Program-made: the position numbers and the translations under genes
The notes under the pieces: generated by a model
Databases searched by the model: none
Seen by the model: only the letters and a program-made list of their open reading frames with translations
Told to the model about the DNA's origin: nothing
DNA from: Sulfitobacter litoralis
Lineage (GTDB): Bacteria; Pseudomonadota; Alphaproteobacteria; Rhodobacterales; Rhodobacteraceae
Direction of reading: 5' to 3'
Assembly (NCBI RefSeq): GCF_900103185.1
Contig: NZ_FNJD01000003.1
Location: 62,001 to 126,000, forward strand
DNA: 64,000 nt
Shown: positions 46,912 through 58,081 of the stretch, one piece after another
How positions within the stretch are numbered: the stretch's first letter is position 1
How the letters are laid out: each line of letters starts with the position of its first letter

Positions 46912-47588
46912 CCAAAGCGTTACGATGGCTGGGCGCACTTGCGCTTTTGCCAGTGTGTTTTGTGAGTGCTGCCCTTATCGGTGCCGTCTGGGCGCCCGGC
47001 GTAGCCCAAGACCGTGCGATGCCCTCGCGCGACGTGCTTTTGATCCACGGACCGATCCATTACGATCTGCTGATCCCGCTCGATGACATTTCGCGGCCGC
47101 GTTTTGCATCTCTCGAGGCGCGTGGCGTGCCGCTATCGCACCCTGATGCGCGCTGGCTGGTGATCGGCTGGGGCGCGCGCAAGTTTTATACGCAAACCCC
47201 GACCTATCGCGAGCTGAAGCCCGGCAATGTCTGGCGCGGTGTTATCGGCGATGACGCAGTCTTGCGGATTGACGTGATCGGCCCAATAAACCAGCAGATA
47301 AAACGCCGGAGCGTCGCCATGACCGAACGGCAGTATCGCACGCTGGTAGATAATGTCTGGTCCGAGTTTACACTCGGGCCCGATGGCCTGCCCGAACGCG
47401 TGGGGGTCACAGGGTATACCACCACAGACGGATTCTTTGCGGCCGAGGGGCGTTTTAGCATCCTGCGCACCTGTAATGTCTGGATCGGCGACCAGCTGCG
47501 TGCGGCGGGCTTGCGTTTTGGGCGTTGGACGCCGCTGCCTCTTTCGGTCAGCCTGTCCTATCAACTTTACCAAAGCGATCGCCGCTGA
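46908..47588 (+). CDS. TIGR02117 family (DUF2459) membrane-associated protein
   Basis: A protein of about 226 residues with an N-terminal hydrophobic helix and the DUF2459 core: [33 protein letters not shown] and [15 protein letters not shown]. The nearest upstream in-frame codon with a good SD (GAGGG, 7 bases away) is CTG 46908, overlapping the zinc-finger stop as CTGA. The first conventional start is TTG 46947, which has no SD and trims the helix. I favour CTG but this is uncertain. Family function is unknown; some members sit near polyhydroxyalkanoate genes. His and Cys residues in these motifs suggest a hydrolase-like site. Confidence 0.82.
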   Translation: MTKALRWLGALALLPVCFVSAALIGAVWAPGVAQDRAMPSRDVLLIHGPIHYDLLIPLDDISRPRFASLEARGVPLSHPDARWLVIGWGARKFYTQTPTYRELKPGNVWRGVIGDDAVLRIDVIGPINQQIKRRSVAMTERQYRTLVDNVWSEFTLGPDGLPERVGVTGYTTTDGFFAAEGRFSILRTCNVWIGDQLRAAGLRFGRWTPLPLSVSLSYQLYQSDRR

Positions 47589-47707
47589 CGTGGGACGCTC
47601 CGCAGGGAGTTTAAGTGGCAAAATGAAGCCGGTCCCTATCAATTGGCCGCTGGAGAGTTTGGCTGCTTCGTGACAAAAGAAGGCTTGTCTGAAAGAGGAG
47701 CACCGAC

Positions 47708-50506
47708 ATGTCCGGCACATTTGGCAAGGGTCACCATCTGCATCTGATCGACGGGTCGGCGTTTATTTTTCGCGCCTACCACGCGCTGCCGCCGTTGACG
47801 CGCAAATCGGACGGGCTGCCGATCGGAGCTGTTGCCGGTTTTTGCAACATGTTGCAGCGCTATGTCGAAGGCAACACCGGGCCCGATGCGCCAACCCATG
47901 TGGCCGTGATCTTCGACAAGGGCAGCCACACCTTCCGCAATGACATGTACGACAAGTACAAGGCCAACCGCGAGGCCATGCCCGAAGACCTGCGTCCGCA
48001 GATCCCCCTGACCCGCACCGCCACCGAAGCCTTCAACATCGCGTGCAAGGAGAAGCAAGGCTATGAGGCGGATGATATCATCGCGACGCTCGCCGTGCAG
48101 GCCCGTGCCGCGGGTGGGCGCTGCACCATCATTAGTTCGGACAAGGATTTGATGCAGTTGGTCGGCGGCGGCGTCGAAATGCTGGATGCGATGAAGAACA
48201 AAAGCATCGACCGTGATGGCGTGTTCGAGAAATTCGGCGTGTTCCCCGACCGTGTGGTTGATGTGCAAGCCCTGGCCGGGGATTCCGTCGATAACGTGCC
48301 TGGCGCACCCGGAATCGGGATCAAGACCGCCGCGCTGCTGATCAACGAATATGGCGATCTTGATACGTTGCTTGAACGCGCGGGCGAGATCAAACAGCCC
48401 AAACGCCGGCAGACCTTGATCGACCACGCAGATCAAATCCGCCTGTCCCGCGATCTGGTTCAGCTGGACGAGAATACGCCGCTGGACTTTACGCTGGACG
48501 ACCTCGAGGTACGCGACCCCGACGCCGAGCAGCTGCTCGGTTTCCTTGCCGAGATGGAGTTTCGCACACTGTCAAAACGCGTGGCCGAGGTGTTGGGCAA
48601 AGAGGCCCCCACCATCGCGGACGCACCGGTCCCGGCCGATGCCCCCGCCGCGGCGGACGTGCCCTTTGACGCAGACCTGTATGAACACGTCAGCGACACA
48701 GAGGCCCTGCAGGCCTGGATCGAGCGGATTTACGAATTCGGCTATGTCGCCGTCGATACAGAGACCACGGGGCTGGACGATATGGTCGCGCAGCTGGTCG
48801 GCGTTTCGCTTTGCGTCGAACCCGGCAAAGCCTGCTACATCCCGCTCATCCACAAGGCGCGTGGCAGCGATGATCTGTTTGGCTCTGACGATTTGGCCGA
48901 GGGGCAGATCCCGCTTGAAGAGGCGCTGCGCCTGTTGACCCCGATGTTGCAGGATCCCGCGATCCTGAAAATCGGGCAAAACATGAAATACGACAGCAAG
49001 ATATTTGGGCAACTCGGCATCAATGTCGCCCCGATCGACGATACGATGCTGCTGTCTTATGCGATGCACGCCGGGCTGCACGGGCACGGGATGGACACGC
49101 TGTCAGAACGGTACCAGTCGCACACACCGATCCCGATCAAACCTTTGTTGGGCTCAGGTAAATCCGCGATCACCTTTGATAAGGTCCCGCTGGCCGATGC
49201 GGTGAAATATGCTGCCGAGGATGCGGATATTACTCTACGTTTGTGGCAGCTGTTCAAGCCGCAGCTGCACCGCGTCGAGGTGACGAAGGTGTATGAAACA
49301 CTTGAGCGTCCCTTGGTGCCTGTGTTGGCCGCGATGGAACGGTCTGGCGTCAAGGTGGACCGCGATACGCTGAGCCGGATGTCGAATGCCTTTGCGCAGA
49401 AGATGGCAGGGCTTGAGGATGAAATCTATCAACTCGCCGGTCGCAAATTCAATGTCGGATCGCCCAAGCAGCTTGGTGAGATCCTGTTTGACGAGATGGC
49501 GCTGGAAGGCGGCAAAAAGGGCAAGACGGGGGCCTATGCCACCGGTGCCGACGTGCTTGAGGACCTCGCGACAGAGCATGACTTGCCCGCACGTGTGCTG
49601 GACTGGCGGCAGCTGTCGAAGCTGAAATCGACCTACACCGACGCGCTTCAGGACCACATCAACCCTGACACCGGACGCGTACACACCTCATACTCCATCG
49701 CGGGGGCATCGACGGGCCGGCTGGCGTCGACCGATCCGAACCTGCAAAACATCCCGATCCGATCCGAAGAAGGCCGCCGCATCCGCGAGGCCTTTGTTGC
49801 CGAGCCGGGTAAAGTGCTGGTCGCGCTGGACTATTCCCAGATCGAGCTTCGGATTCTGGCGCATATTGCCAACATCCCTGAGCTCAAGCAGGCCTTTCAG
49901 GACGGCATCGACATTCACGCCTTGACCGCATCAGAAATGTTCGGCGTTCCGCTCGATGAAATGACATCGGACGTGCGCCGTCAGGCCAAAGCGATCAACT
50001 TTGGCGTGATCTATGGCATCTCGGGCTTTGGCCTGGCGCGCAACCTGCGCATTCCGCGGGCCGAGGCACAGGGCTTCATTGACCGTTATTTCGAACGTTT
50101 CCCCGGCATCCGCACCTATATGAACGACACCAAAGCGTTTGCGAAAGAGCATGGCTTTGTGCAGACCCTGTTCGGACGCAAAATCCACACGCCAGAGATC
50201 AGCGCCAAAGGCCCCCGCGCGGGGTTCGCCCAACGGGCCGCTATTAACGCGCCGATCCAGGGGACAGCCGCAGACGTGATCCGCCGCGCGATGATCCGCA
50301 TGCCCGACGCGATCAAGGGCATGCCCGCCACGATGCTGCTGCAGGTGCACGATGAACTGCTGTTCGAGGTGGAAAAAGGGGCCGAAGATGCTCTGATCGA
50401 CGCCGCGCGTCATGTGATGGAAAACGCAGCCGATCCGGTGGTCAAACTGGACGTAAAGCTGACGGTGGACGCAGGGATAGGGTCAAACTGGGCGGAGGCG
50501 CATTAA
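47708..50506 (+). CDS. polA: DNA polymerase I
   Basis: A 932-residue PolA with all three domains. The 5'-3' exonuclease domain comprises residues 1-290 (LIDGSAFIFRAYHALPP, YKANREAMPEDLR, GDSVDNVPGAPGIG). The 3'-5' exonuclease keeps acidic residues (VAVDTETTGLDD; DTMLLSYAMHAG), so proofreading should be active. The polymerase domain has DYSQIELRILAHI (motif A), RRQAKAINFGVIYG (O helix) and LQVHDELLFEV (motif C). It fills gaps in repair and removes Okazaki primers. It is monocistronic by spacing. Confidence 0.98.
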   Translation: MSGTFGKGHHLHLIDGSAFIFRAYHALPPLTRKSDGLPIGAVAGFCNMLQRYVEGNTGPDAPTHVAVIFDKGSHTFRNDMYDKYKANREAMPEDLRPQIPLTRTATEAFNIACKEKQGYEADDIIATLAVQARAAGGRCTIISSDKDLMQLVGGGVEMLDAMKNKSIDRDGVFEKFGVFPDRVVDVQALAGDSVDNVPGAPGIGIKTAALLINEYGDLDTLLERAGEIKQPKRRQTLIDHADQIRLSRDLVQLDENTPLDFTLDDLEVRDPDAEQLLGFLAEMEFRTLSKRVAEVLGKEAPTIADAPVPADAPAAADVPFDADLYEHVSDTEALQAWIERIYEFGYVAVDTETTGLDDMVAQLVGVSLCVEPGKACYIPLIHKARGSDDLFGSDDLAEGQIPLEEALRLLTPMLQDPAILKIGQNMKYDSKIFGQLGINVAPIDDTMLLSYAMHAGLHGHGMDTLSERYQSHTPIPIKPLLGSGKSAITFDKVPLADAVKYAAEDADITLRLWQLFKPQLHRVEVTKVYETLERPLVPVLAAMERSGVKVDRDTLSRMSNAFAQKMAGLEDEIYQLAGRKFNVGSPKQLGEILFDEMALEGGKKGKTGAYATGADVLEDLATEHDLPARVLDWRQLSKLKSTYTDALQDHINPDTGRVHTSYSIAGASTGRLASTDPNLQNIPIRSEEGRRIREAFVAEPGKVLVALDYSQIELRILAHIANIPELKQAFQDGIDIHALTASEMFGVPLDEMTSDVRRQAKAINFGVIYGISGFGLARNLRIPRAEAQGFIDRYFERFPGIRTYMNDTKAFAKEHGFVQTLFGRKIHTPEISAKGPRAGFAQRAAINAPIQGTAADVIRRAMIRMPDAIKGMPATMLLQVHDELLFEVEKGAEDALIDAARHVMENAADPVVKLDVKLTVDAGIGSNWAEAH

Positions 50507-50640
50507 GCGCCTTTGCCGTTTGTCTAGGTGAGCGCTATCCAGTGAGGGCTGCCTTTGCTCCGCGAGACCTGTTTCGCACCGGGCCCAATCTTGGCATTCA
50601 GTGTCGCGCGTCGCAGCGGGGCGCTTTCCGCGCACCGAAA

Positions 50641-51219
50641 TCAGTCAGGCAGTTCGCCCGACGGGATGATGCCAAAGAAGCTGCCGCCGGACCATACGCC
50701 GAACCAGCCCTCGTGGTGCTGACCCAGTTCGACCAGCCGGTAAAAGCTTTTGCGGTCGATCAGCGCCTCTAGGTTGCGGCGGATACGGACGTAGGGTGCC
50801 GGCTCTCCGGTTTCGGGGGCACGCTCGATACGGATCGGCAGATCGGGGCCAGCAACCGCGATATCCCCAAGGTTGGTCTGGAACGTGAGCGTCTGATCGG
50901 TGCCGCTGCCTTCGGCCTCGAAATCGATGGCGACAAAGGGGGCATCTTCGACCTTGATGCCGACCTTTTCAACCGGCGTCACAAGGAAATAGTCGTCGTC
51001 TTCACGGATCAGAATCGATGCGAACAGCTTTACCAGCCCCATGCGGCCAATCGGAGTGCCTTGATAGAACCAGGTGCCGTCGCGTTTGATCTCCATGTCC
51101 AGATCGCCGCAAAACGGGGGGTTCCACTTCTCTACCGGCGGCAATCCGCGTGTTTTGGCGGCGGAAACAGACGCGGCAAGGCTTTCTGCTGTTGGGGTCA
51201 CGGTTTTTTGTCCACTCAT
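50641..51219 (-). CDS. DUF1285 domain-containing protein
   Basis: A 192-residue soluble protein. PPFCGDLDMEIKRDGTWFYQGTPIGR and later NLGDIAVAG, PYVRIRRNLEALIDRKSFYRLVELG are DUF1285 features (quoted in parts). ATG 51219 (MSGQ) with AGGAAATGG upstream is my choice; ATG 51231 would add four residues but sits too close to the same SD. The family is widespread in proteobacteria and of unknown function. It is divergent from the MoxR operon, with only about 70 bases between starts. Confidence 0.88.
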   Translation of the reverse strand: MSGQKTVTPTAESLAASVSAAKTRGLPPVEKWNPPFCGDLDMEIKRDGTWFYQGTPIGRMGLVKLFASILIREDDDYFLVTPVEKVGIKVEDAPFVAIDFEAEGSGTDQTLTFQTNLGDIAVAGPDLPIRIERAPETGEPAPYVRIRRNLEALIDRKSFYRLVELGQHHEGWFGVWSGGSFFGIIPSGELPD

Positions 51220-51289
51220 TGCTTTTGCCATTTCCTGTTCACACGATACACTTACATCTAACTGATATAACCCCAAGGACGCAAAAGTC

Positions 51290-52293
<1,004 letters not shown>

Positions 52294-52297
<4 letters not shown>

Positions 52298-53178
52298 ACA
52301 GCCCCGAAACCCTTCGCATCCGATCCGAGGAGCAAGCGGCCCGTTTGCCCGCGCTGCTGGCCCGTGCAGAGCATCTGGCCGGCGCGGTTCTGCTGGGCGC
52401 GCATGGACGTCGTCGCGCAGGGGTGGGGGATGACTTCTGGCAATACCGGCCGGCGCAGGTCGGCGACAGTCGGCGCAGCATTGACCACCGGCGTTCGGCG
52501 ATGGGGGACCACGAATTTGTGCGCGAACGCGAATGGCAGATCGCGCAGTCCGTCATGCTCTGGGTCGATCAGGGGGCCTCGATGCGCTTTGCCTCGACCG
52601 CCGCGCTGGACCAGAAAGCTGACCGCGCACGGCTGCTGGGACTGGCGCTGGCGGTTTTGCTGCGACGGGGCGGTGAACGCGTCGGCCTGACCGGCAGCGC
52701 CCTGCCTCCGCGGTCGGGCAGGCCCCAGATTTTGCGACTTGCCGAAGCGCTGTGTCAGGACGACGCCGCGGATTATGCGCCGCCCGAGCACCGTGCCATG
52801 ATCCCCCAAGCGCGGGCTGTATTTATCTCTGACTTCATGGGCGATCTTGCGGGGGTCGCCACGGCCCTGACCAAGGCCGCCGACCGCGGCGTGCGGGGCG
52901 TGTTGCTCCATGTGCTTGACCCCTCGGAAGAGGCCTTCCCGTTTACCGGCCGCACCATCTTTGAAAGCGTCGGCGGCACCTTGCGTCATGAAACGTTGAA
53001 GGCGAACGACCTGAAACACCGCTATCTTGAACGGCTCGCCGAACGTAAGGCAGAGCTGCAGCAACTTTGCGCCCTGACCGGCTGGCAGTACGGGCTGCAC
53101 CACACTGACAGCACGGCGCAATCGGCACTGCTGTGGCTGTATGGTGCGCTGGATACGCGCAGCGGGGGGGCGGCATGA
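52294..53178 (+). CDS. DUF58 domain-containing protein
   Basis: A 294-residue protein with the DUF58 motif in DDFWQYRPAQVGDSRRSIDH (residues 46-65) and a downstream vWA-like fold. The metal-ion-dependent adhesion site normally DxSxS reads DQGAS at 92-96, so one serine is replaced. DUF58 proteins accompany MoxR ATPases; their biochemical role is not settled. The start overlaps moxR and the stop overlaps DUF4159 (both ATGA-type). Confidence 0.93.
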
Positions 53179-55937
53179 CCGTGTTCGGGGGTATCGGTTT
53201 TACCGCGCCTTGGATGCTGCTTGCGCTTCTGGCGCTGCCGATCCTGTGGCTGATCTTGCGGGCTGTGCCACCTGCGCCGATCCGCCGCCGTTTTCCCGGC
53301 GTGGCGCTTTTACTCGGCCTCAGCGATGCCGAAAGCGTGTCGGACCGCACGCCGTGGTGGCTGCTGTTTTTGCGCATGCTTGCCGTGGCGGCGCTGATTA
53401 TCGGGCTGGCTGGACCTATCCTGAACCCGCAAGAGGAACAGACCCAAGGCACCGGCCCGCTGCTGATCGTACTTGACGGGTCGTGGGCGGGTGCTACCCG
53501 TTGGCCGCAACAAACCGAAGCGCTCGAGGCGCAGCTGACCCGTGCGGCGCGCGCCGGACGCACCGTTGGCTTCCTGACCCTCACCCGACCAGAGGCACCC
53601 GCCTTTCAGTCTGCCGACGCAGGGCGCAGCCGGCTGGCCGGGTTCAAGCCCGCACCATGGCAACCCGCCCCCACCGATATCGACCGCGCGATTGAGATTA
53701 CCAACACACTGGGCGGGTTCGATACGGTTTGGTTCAGTGACGGGCTCGCCTATGACGGGCGCGATGCGATGCTTGAGGCGTTACAGAATCAGGGCAGCGT
53801 AGAGGTGTACCAGACCGGCGCCGATGTGCTGGCGATGGCGCCCGCAACCTATGAGGACGGGGCGATCACCCTTACCGTCAAACGCGCCCTGCCCACTGCC
53901 GAACGTGCCGTGACAATCAATGCACAGGGCCGCGATCCGGCGGGGAATATGCGCACCCTCGCCAGTGTGCCCGCCACATTCGAAGCGGGATCGACGCAGG
54001 CCACCGCCGCCCTGTCGCTCCCCGCTGAACTGCGCGCCCGGATCACCCGGTTTGACATTGCAGGCCAACGCTCGGCCGGGGCGACAACGCTTGTGGACGA
54101 TGCGTTGCGGCGGCGCGAGGTCGGGCTGATTGCCGGGCGCGAGAACCGCGAGGGGCTAGAGCTGCTGTCGCCGCTACATTATATCGAGCAAGCCTTGGCC
54201 CCCGCCGCCGATCTGATTGACGGCGCGCTTGGCGATGTGCTGCCCGCCAACCCCGATGTGATCGTGCTGGCCGATATCGCGACCCTGTCCGAGGCAGAAC
54301 AGGCACCGCTGCTCGACTGGATCGAAGCGGGCGGGATGTTGGTCCGTTTTGCTGGGCCACGCATTGCCGCCAGCGATATCAGCCGCGACACCGAAGACCC
54401 GCTGATGCCCGTGCGCCTGCGGTCTGGCGGCCGAAGCGTTGGCGGCGCGATGAGCTGGGGAGCCCCTAAAACACTCGATGCTTTCCGCGAAACCTCTCCG
54501 TTTTTCGGATTGGAAATACCGGAGGATGTGACTGTATCCGCGCAGGTCGTCGCACAGCCCGATCCCACCCTGTCGGACCGCGTGATCGCGGCGCTCAGCG
54601 ATGGCACGCCGCTCGTCACACGCAAGCAACTGGGTCAGGGGCAGATCATCTTGTTTCACGTAACCGCTACAGCCGAATGGTCAACGCTGCCGCTGTCGGG
54701 GCTATTTGTGCAGATGATGGAACGGTTAGCGATTTCTTCATCTTCAGCCGGTATCGAGGCCTCGGAGCTGCAAGGGACGACGTGGACACCCCTGCGGGTA
54801 ATGGACGGGTTCGGCACGTTGTCCGACGCGGGCACGCTGCCGGGTGTGGATGGCGCTGATCTGGCGGATGCCCCTGCGGGGCCGAATTTGCAGCCGGGGG
54901 TCTATGCCTCTGGCGAAAGGCGTATTGCGCGCAACGTGGTGGTGGCTGATACCACGCTTGGGCCTGCAACGTGGCCTGCGGACGTGCCAGTGCGCGGGCT
55001 TGATGTCGTGGATGAACGGCCGCTTGCCGGATGGCTGTTGTCGCTGTCGATTCTGCTGTTGCTGGCCGATGTTGTCGCGTCGCTGTCCCTGTCTGGGCGG
55101 CTTCTGAAACACAGCAATGCCGCAGGTCTGATCCTTGCCGCGCTGATCTATGGGCCGACGCAGGCTGATGCGCAGGCAGACGACAGCTTTGCCCTCAACG
55201 CCACGGCAGAGATGACGCTGGCCTATGTAGTCACCGGCAACGCGTCGGTCGACGAGATGTCAGATGCCGGATTGCGTGGGCTGTCGGATACGCTCTATTT
55301 CCGCACGTCGGTTGAACCCGCCAATCCCATCGGCGTCAATCTCGAACGGGACGAGCTTGCGTTCTTCCCCATGCTTTATTGGCCCATCACGCCAGAGCAG
55401 CCCCGCCCTTCGGATGCGGCCTATACCAAGCTGAACACCTATTTGCGGTCCGGCGGGATGATCCTGTTTGACACGCGTGATGCGAATATCGCGGGATTCG
55501 GAGCCGCCAGCCCCAATGGCCGCAAGCTGCAAGACCTCGCCGCCCCGCTGGACATCCCGCCGCTAGAGCCCCTGCCTGCGGATCACGTTCTGACCCGCAC
55601 GTTCTATCTGCTGCAGGACTTCCCCGGACGGCACAGCGGGCGCGATCTGTGGGTAGAGGCATCGGCCCCCGATGCTGAGCAGGTAGAAGGAATGCCATTT
55701 CGCAATCTCAACGATGGCGTCAGCCCGGTTGTGATTGGCGGCAACGATTGGGCCGCGGCTTGGGCCGTGTCGCCGAACGGTGCCCCGATGGTACCCATCG
55801 GGCGCGGCTTTGCGGGGGAACGTCAACGCGAATTGGCATATCGGTTTGGCGTCAATCTGGTCATGCATGTGCTGACCGGTAACTATAAATCCGATCAGGT
55901 CCATGTGCCTGCGCTGCTGGACAGGTTGGGCCAATGA
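53175..55937 (+). CDS. DUF4159 domain-containing membrane protein with BatA-type N terminus
   Basis: A 920-residue protein from ATG 53175. The N terminus matches the aerotolerance-regulator (BatA) type: hydrophobic helices at about 9-27 and 57-78 bracketing a basic RRRFPG loop. A vWA-like segment with IVLDGSWAGATR (about 101-112) has lost the DxSxS site. Another helix pair lies near 625-650. The C-terminal DUF4159 region (about 690-915) includes YLRSGGMILFDTRDAN and NLVMHVLTGNYKSDQ, a GATase-like fold. It is likely an inner-membrane assembly factor of the MoxR system; function is inferred from neighbours. Confidence 0.9.
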   Translation: MTVFGGIGFTAPWMLLALLALPILWLILRAVPPAPIRRRFPGVALLLGLSDAESVSDRTPWWLLFLRMLAVAALIIGLAGPILNPQEEQTQGTGPLLIVLDGSWAGATRWPQQTEALEAQLTRAARAGRTVGFLTLTRPEAPAFQSADAGRSRLAGFKPAPWQPAPTDIDRAIEITNTLGGFDTVWFSDGLAYDGRDAMLEALQNQGSVEVYQTGADVLAMAPATYEDGAITLTVKRALPTAERAVTINAQGRDPAGNMRTLASVPATFEAGSTQATAALSLPAELRARITRFDIAGQRSAGATTLVDDALRRREVGLIAGRENREGLELLSPLHYIEQALAPAADLIDGALGDVLPANPDVIVLADIATLSEAEQAPLLDWIEAGGMLVRFAGPRIAASDISRDTEDPLMPVRLRSGGRSVGGAMSWGAPKTLDAFRETSPFFGLEIPEDVTVSAQVVAQPDPTLSDRVIAALSDGTPLVTRKQLGQGQIILFHVTATAEWSTLPLSGLFVQMMERLAISSSSAGIEASELQGTTWTPLRVMDGFGTLSDAGTLPGVDGADLADAPAGPNLQPGVYASGERRIARNVVVADTTLGPATWPADVPVRGLDVVDERPLAGWLLSLSILLLLADVVASLSLSGRLLKHSNAAGLILAALIYGPTQADAQADDSFALNATAEMTLAYVVTGNASVDEMSDAGLRGLSDTLYFRTSVEPANPIGVNLERDELAFFPMLYWPITPEQPRPSDAAYTKLNTYLRSGGMILFDTRDANIAGFGAASPNGRKLQDLAAPLDIPPLEPLPADHVLTRTFYLLQDFPGRHSGRDLWVEASAPDAEQVEGMPFRNLNDGVSPVVIGGNDWAAAWAVSPNGAPMVPIGRGFAGERQRELAYRFGVNLVMHVLTGNYKSDQVHVPALLDRLGQ

Positions 55938-57976
55938 CGTCGAGCATTATATTCGATCCGCTCATCCCTTTGCCATTATTGGCGGTGGTTGCAGCGCTGG
56001 CGCTGGCCGCCGTGGCCTTGGCAGTGCTGCGCGGGTTGCAGGGTTGGGCGCTACGCGGGGCGGCGATGGTCGTTATTCTTGCGGCCCTCGCCGGCCCCTC
56101 TGTCCAACAAGAAGATCGTGCGCCGCTCACGGATATTGTCGTGATGCTGGAAGACGCAAGCGCCAGTCAGAAACTCGCGGATCGCCCTGCACAAACCAGC
56201 ACTGCCGCGGATACGCTGGCCGCCCAGATCGCGACCCGCGACAACACCGAACTGCGCCGCGTGACCGTGCCGGACAGCGAAGGGGACAGCGGTACGCAGC
56301 TGATGACTGCGCTATCAGAGGTGCTGGCTGAAGAACCGCGCGCCCGTATCGCTGGGATTCTGGCACTGAGCGACGGACGTATCCATGACGCTGATCTACC
56401 TGTGGATCTGCCCGCGCCGATGCACCTGCTGATGACCGGAAAGCAAAGCGATTGGGATCGCCGCCTGTCCGTACGCAACGCCCCTGCCTTTGCCATCATC
56501 GGCGAACCGGTAATCCTGACCCTGCGCATCGACGACCTTGGTGCCGCCCCGCAAAAAGACGCGCTGGCCCCGCTTGAAATCTCGGTCGACGGGGAGCCGC
56601 CGCAAACCTTCCGCGTACCCGTGGGGCAAGATCTCGAACTGCCCGTGACCCTGCCCCACGGCGGCCGCAACGTCATCCGGTTTTCGCTGCCCGAAGCCAA
56701 AGGAGAGCTGACCGACCGTAACAACGCTGCGCTGATCCAGATCAACGGCGTGCGGGACCGGCTGCGCGTTCTGCTGGTCAGCGGCGAACCGCACCAGGGC
56801 GGGCGCACATGGCGCAACCTACTGAAATCCGACAGTTCTGTCGATCTGGTGCATTTCACGATCCTGCGTCCGCCCGAAAAACAGGATGGCGTGCCGGTGG
56901 ACGAACTGTCCCTGATCGCCTTTCCCACCCGCGAATTGTTCATGGAAAAGATCGAGGATTTCGATCTGATTATCTTTGACCGCTATAAACGACGCGGCAT
57001 CCTACCGTCGCTGTATCTGGAAAACGTCGCGAATTATGTGCGCGGCGGCGGGGCCGTACTGGTCGCAGCCGGCGCGGATTTCGCCAGTGCCGACAGCATC
57101 TATCGGTCCCCATTGGGAGACGTGCTGCCCGCCACGCCTACCGCGCGGGTGATCGAACAGCCGTACCGCCCTTTGGTCTCTGAACTGGGCCACCGCCATC
57201 CGGTCACCAGCGGCTTGCCCGAACAGGACACATGGGGCCGCTGGCTGCGGCAGATCGACGTGACGGACCCCTTGGGAGATGTCGTGATGACGGGCGAAGG
57301 CGACCGACCGCTGTTGATCCTGAACCGTGTCGAAGAAGGGCGCGTTGCGCTGATGGCATCGGATCATGCGTGGCTTTGGAACCGCGGCTATGAAGGTGGG
57401 GGGCCGCAGCTTGAACTGTTGCGACGTCTAGCCCACTGGATGATGAAGGAACCAGAGCTGGAAGAAGAGGCGCTGACCGCGAACGCCGATGGCCAGACCA
57501 TGCGCATCACCCGCCGTACCCTTGGCGATGAAATTCCATCTGTCACCATCACCAATCCCGATGGCAGCACCGCGCAGCTTGCACTGTCACCCACATCTCC
57601 CGGCGTATTCGAAGGCGAGTACGATGGGCCGGAGATTGGGCTATATCGGCTTGAAAATGGTGACCAAAGTGCCGTGATCGGCTTGGGCCCTGCCGCCCCG
57701 AAAGAGTTTGTCGAAACGATCGCGAGCGATGAAACGCTGGCCCCCGTACTGGCCCCCGCACGCGGCGGCGTCGCGCGGATCGAAGAGGGTCTGCCCCGTA
57801 TCCGAGAGGTACGTGTCGGTCGCCCCGCTGCGGGTCGTGGATGGATTGGGCTCACACCTCGGAATGCCTATGAAACGCGGGACGTGCGCCAGATGCCGAT
57901 CCTTCCGGCGTGGCTTGTTCTTTTGCTTGGCAGTGCGCTGATCCTTGCGGCATGGCTGCGCGAAGGACAACGTTAA
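55934..57976 (+). CDS. Large membrane protein with vWA-like and glutamine-amidotransferase-like domains (Bat operon)
   Basis: A 680-residue protein. Two helices at about 11-33 and 41-53 are followed by a vWA-like domain with a conserved DASAS at 74-78 (the DxSxS metal site is kept here, unlike the two upstream proteins). A GATase1-like domain follows (LIIFDRYKRRG, YVRGGGAVLVAAGAD), then a beta-sandwich and a final helix at about 655-673 close to the C terminus. It overlaps DUF4159 by 4 bases and is the last gene of the operon. No catalytic cysteine typical of true glutaminases is apparent. Confidence 0.85.
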   Translation: MTSSIIFDPLIPLPLLAVVAALALAAVALAVLRGLQGWALRGAAMVVILAALAGPSVQQEDRAPLTDIVVMLEDASASQKLADRPAQTSTAADTLAAQIATRDNTELRRVTVPDSEGDSGTQLMTALSEVLAEEPRARIAGILALSDGRIHDADLPVDLPAPMHLLMTGKQSDWDRRLSVRNAPAFAIIGEPVILTLRIDDLGAAPQKDALAPLEISVDGEPPQTFRVPVGQDLELPVTLPHGGRNVIRFSLPEAKGELTDRNNAALIQINGVRDRLRVLLVSGEPHQGGRTWRNLLKSDSSVDLVHFTILRPPEKQDGVPVDELSLIAFPTRELFMEKIEDFDLIIFDRYKRRGILPSLYLENVANYVRGGGAVLVAAGADFASADSIYRSPLGDVLPATPTARVIEQPYRPLVSELGHRHPVTSGLPEQDTWGRWLRQIDVTDPLGDVVMTGEGDRPLLILNRVEEGRVALMASDHAWLWNRGYEGGGPQLELLRRLAHWMMKEPELEEEALTANADGQTMRITRRTLGDEIPSVTITNPDGSTAQLALSPTSPGVFEGEYDGPEIGLYRLENGDQSAVIGLGPAAPKEFVETIASDETLAPVLAPARGGVARIEEGLPRIREVRVGRPAAGRGWIGLTPRNAYETRDVRQMPILPAWLVLLLGSALILAAWLREGQR

Positions 57977-58081
57977 CCACGAAACCGCGCATATTGCGTG
58001 TAAAACGCTGAACCGGTTAAGCAGTTATTCACCTGCAATGCTTCATTCTCCTGTGCAGACAAGGAGGATTCGGAGCGTTGG

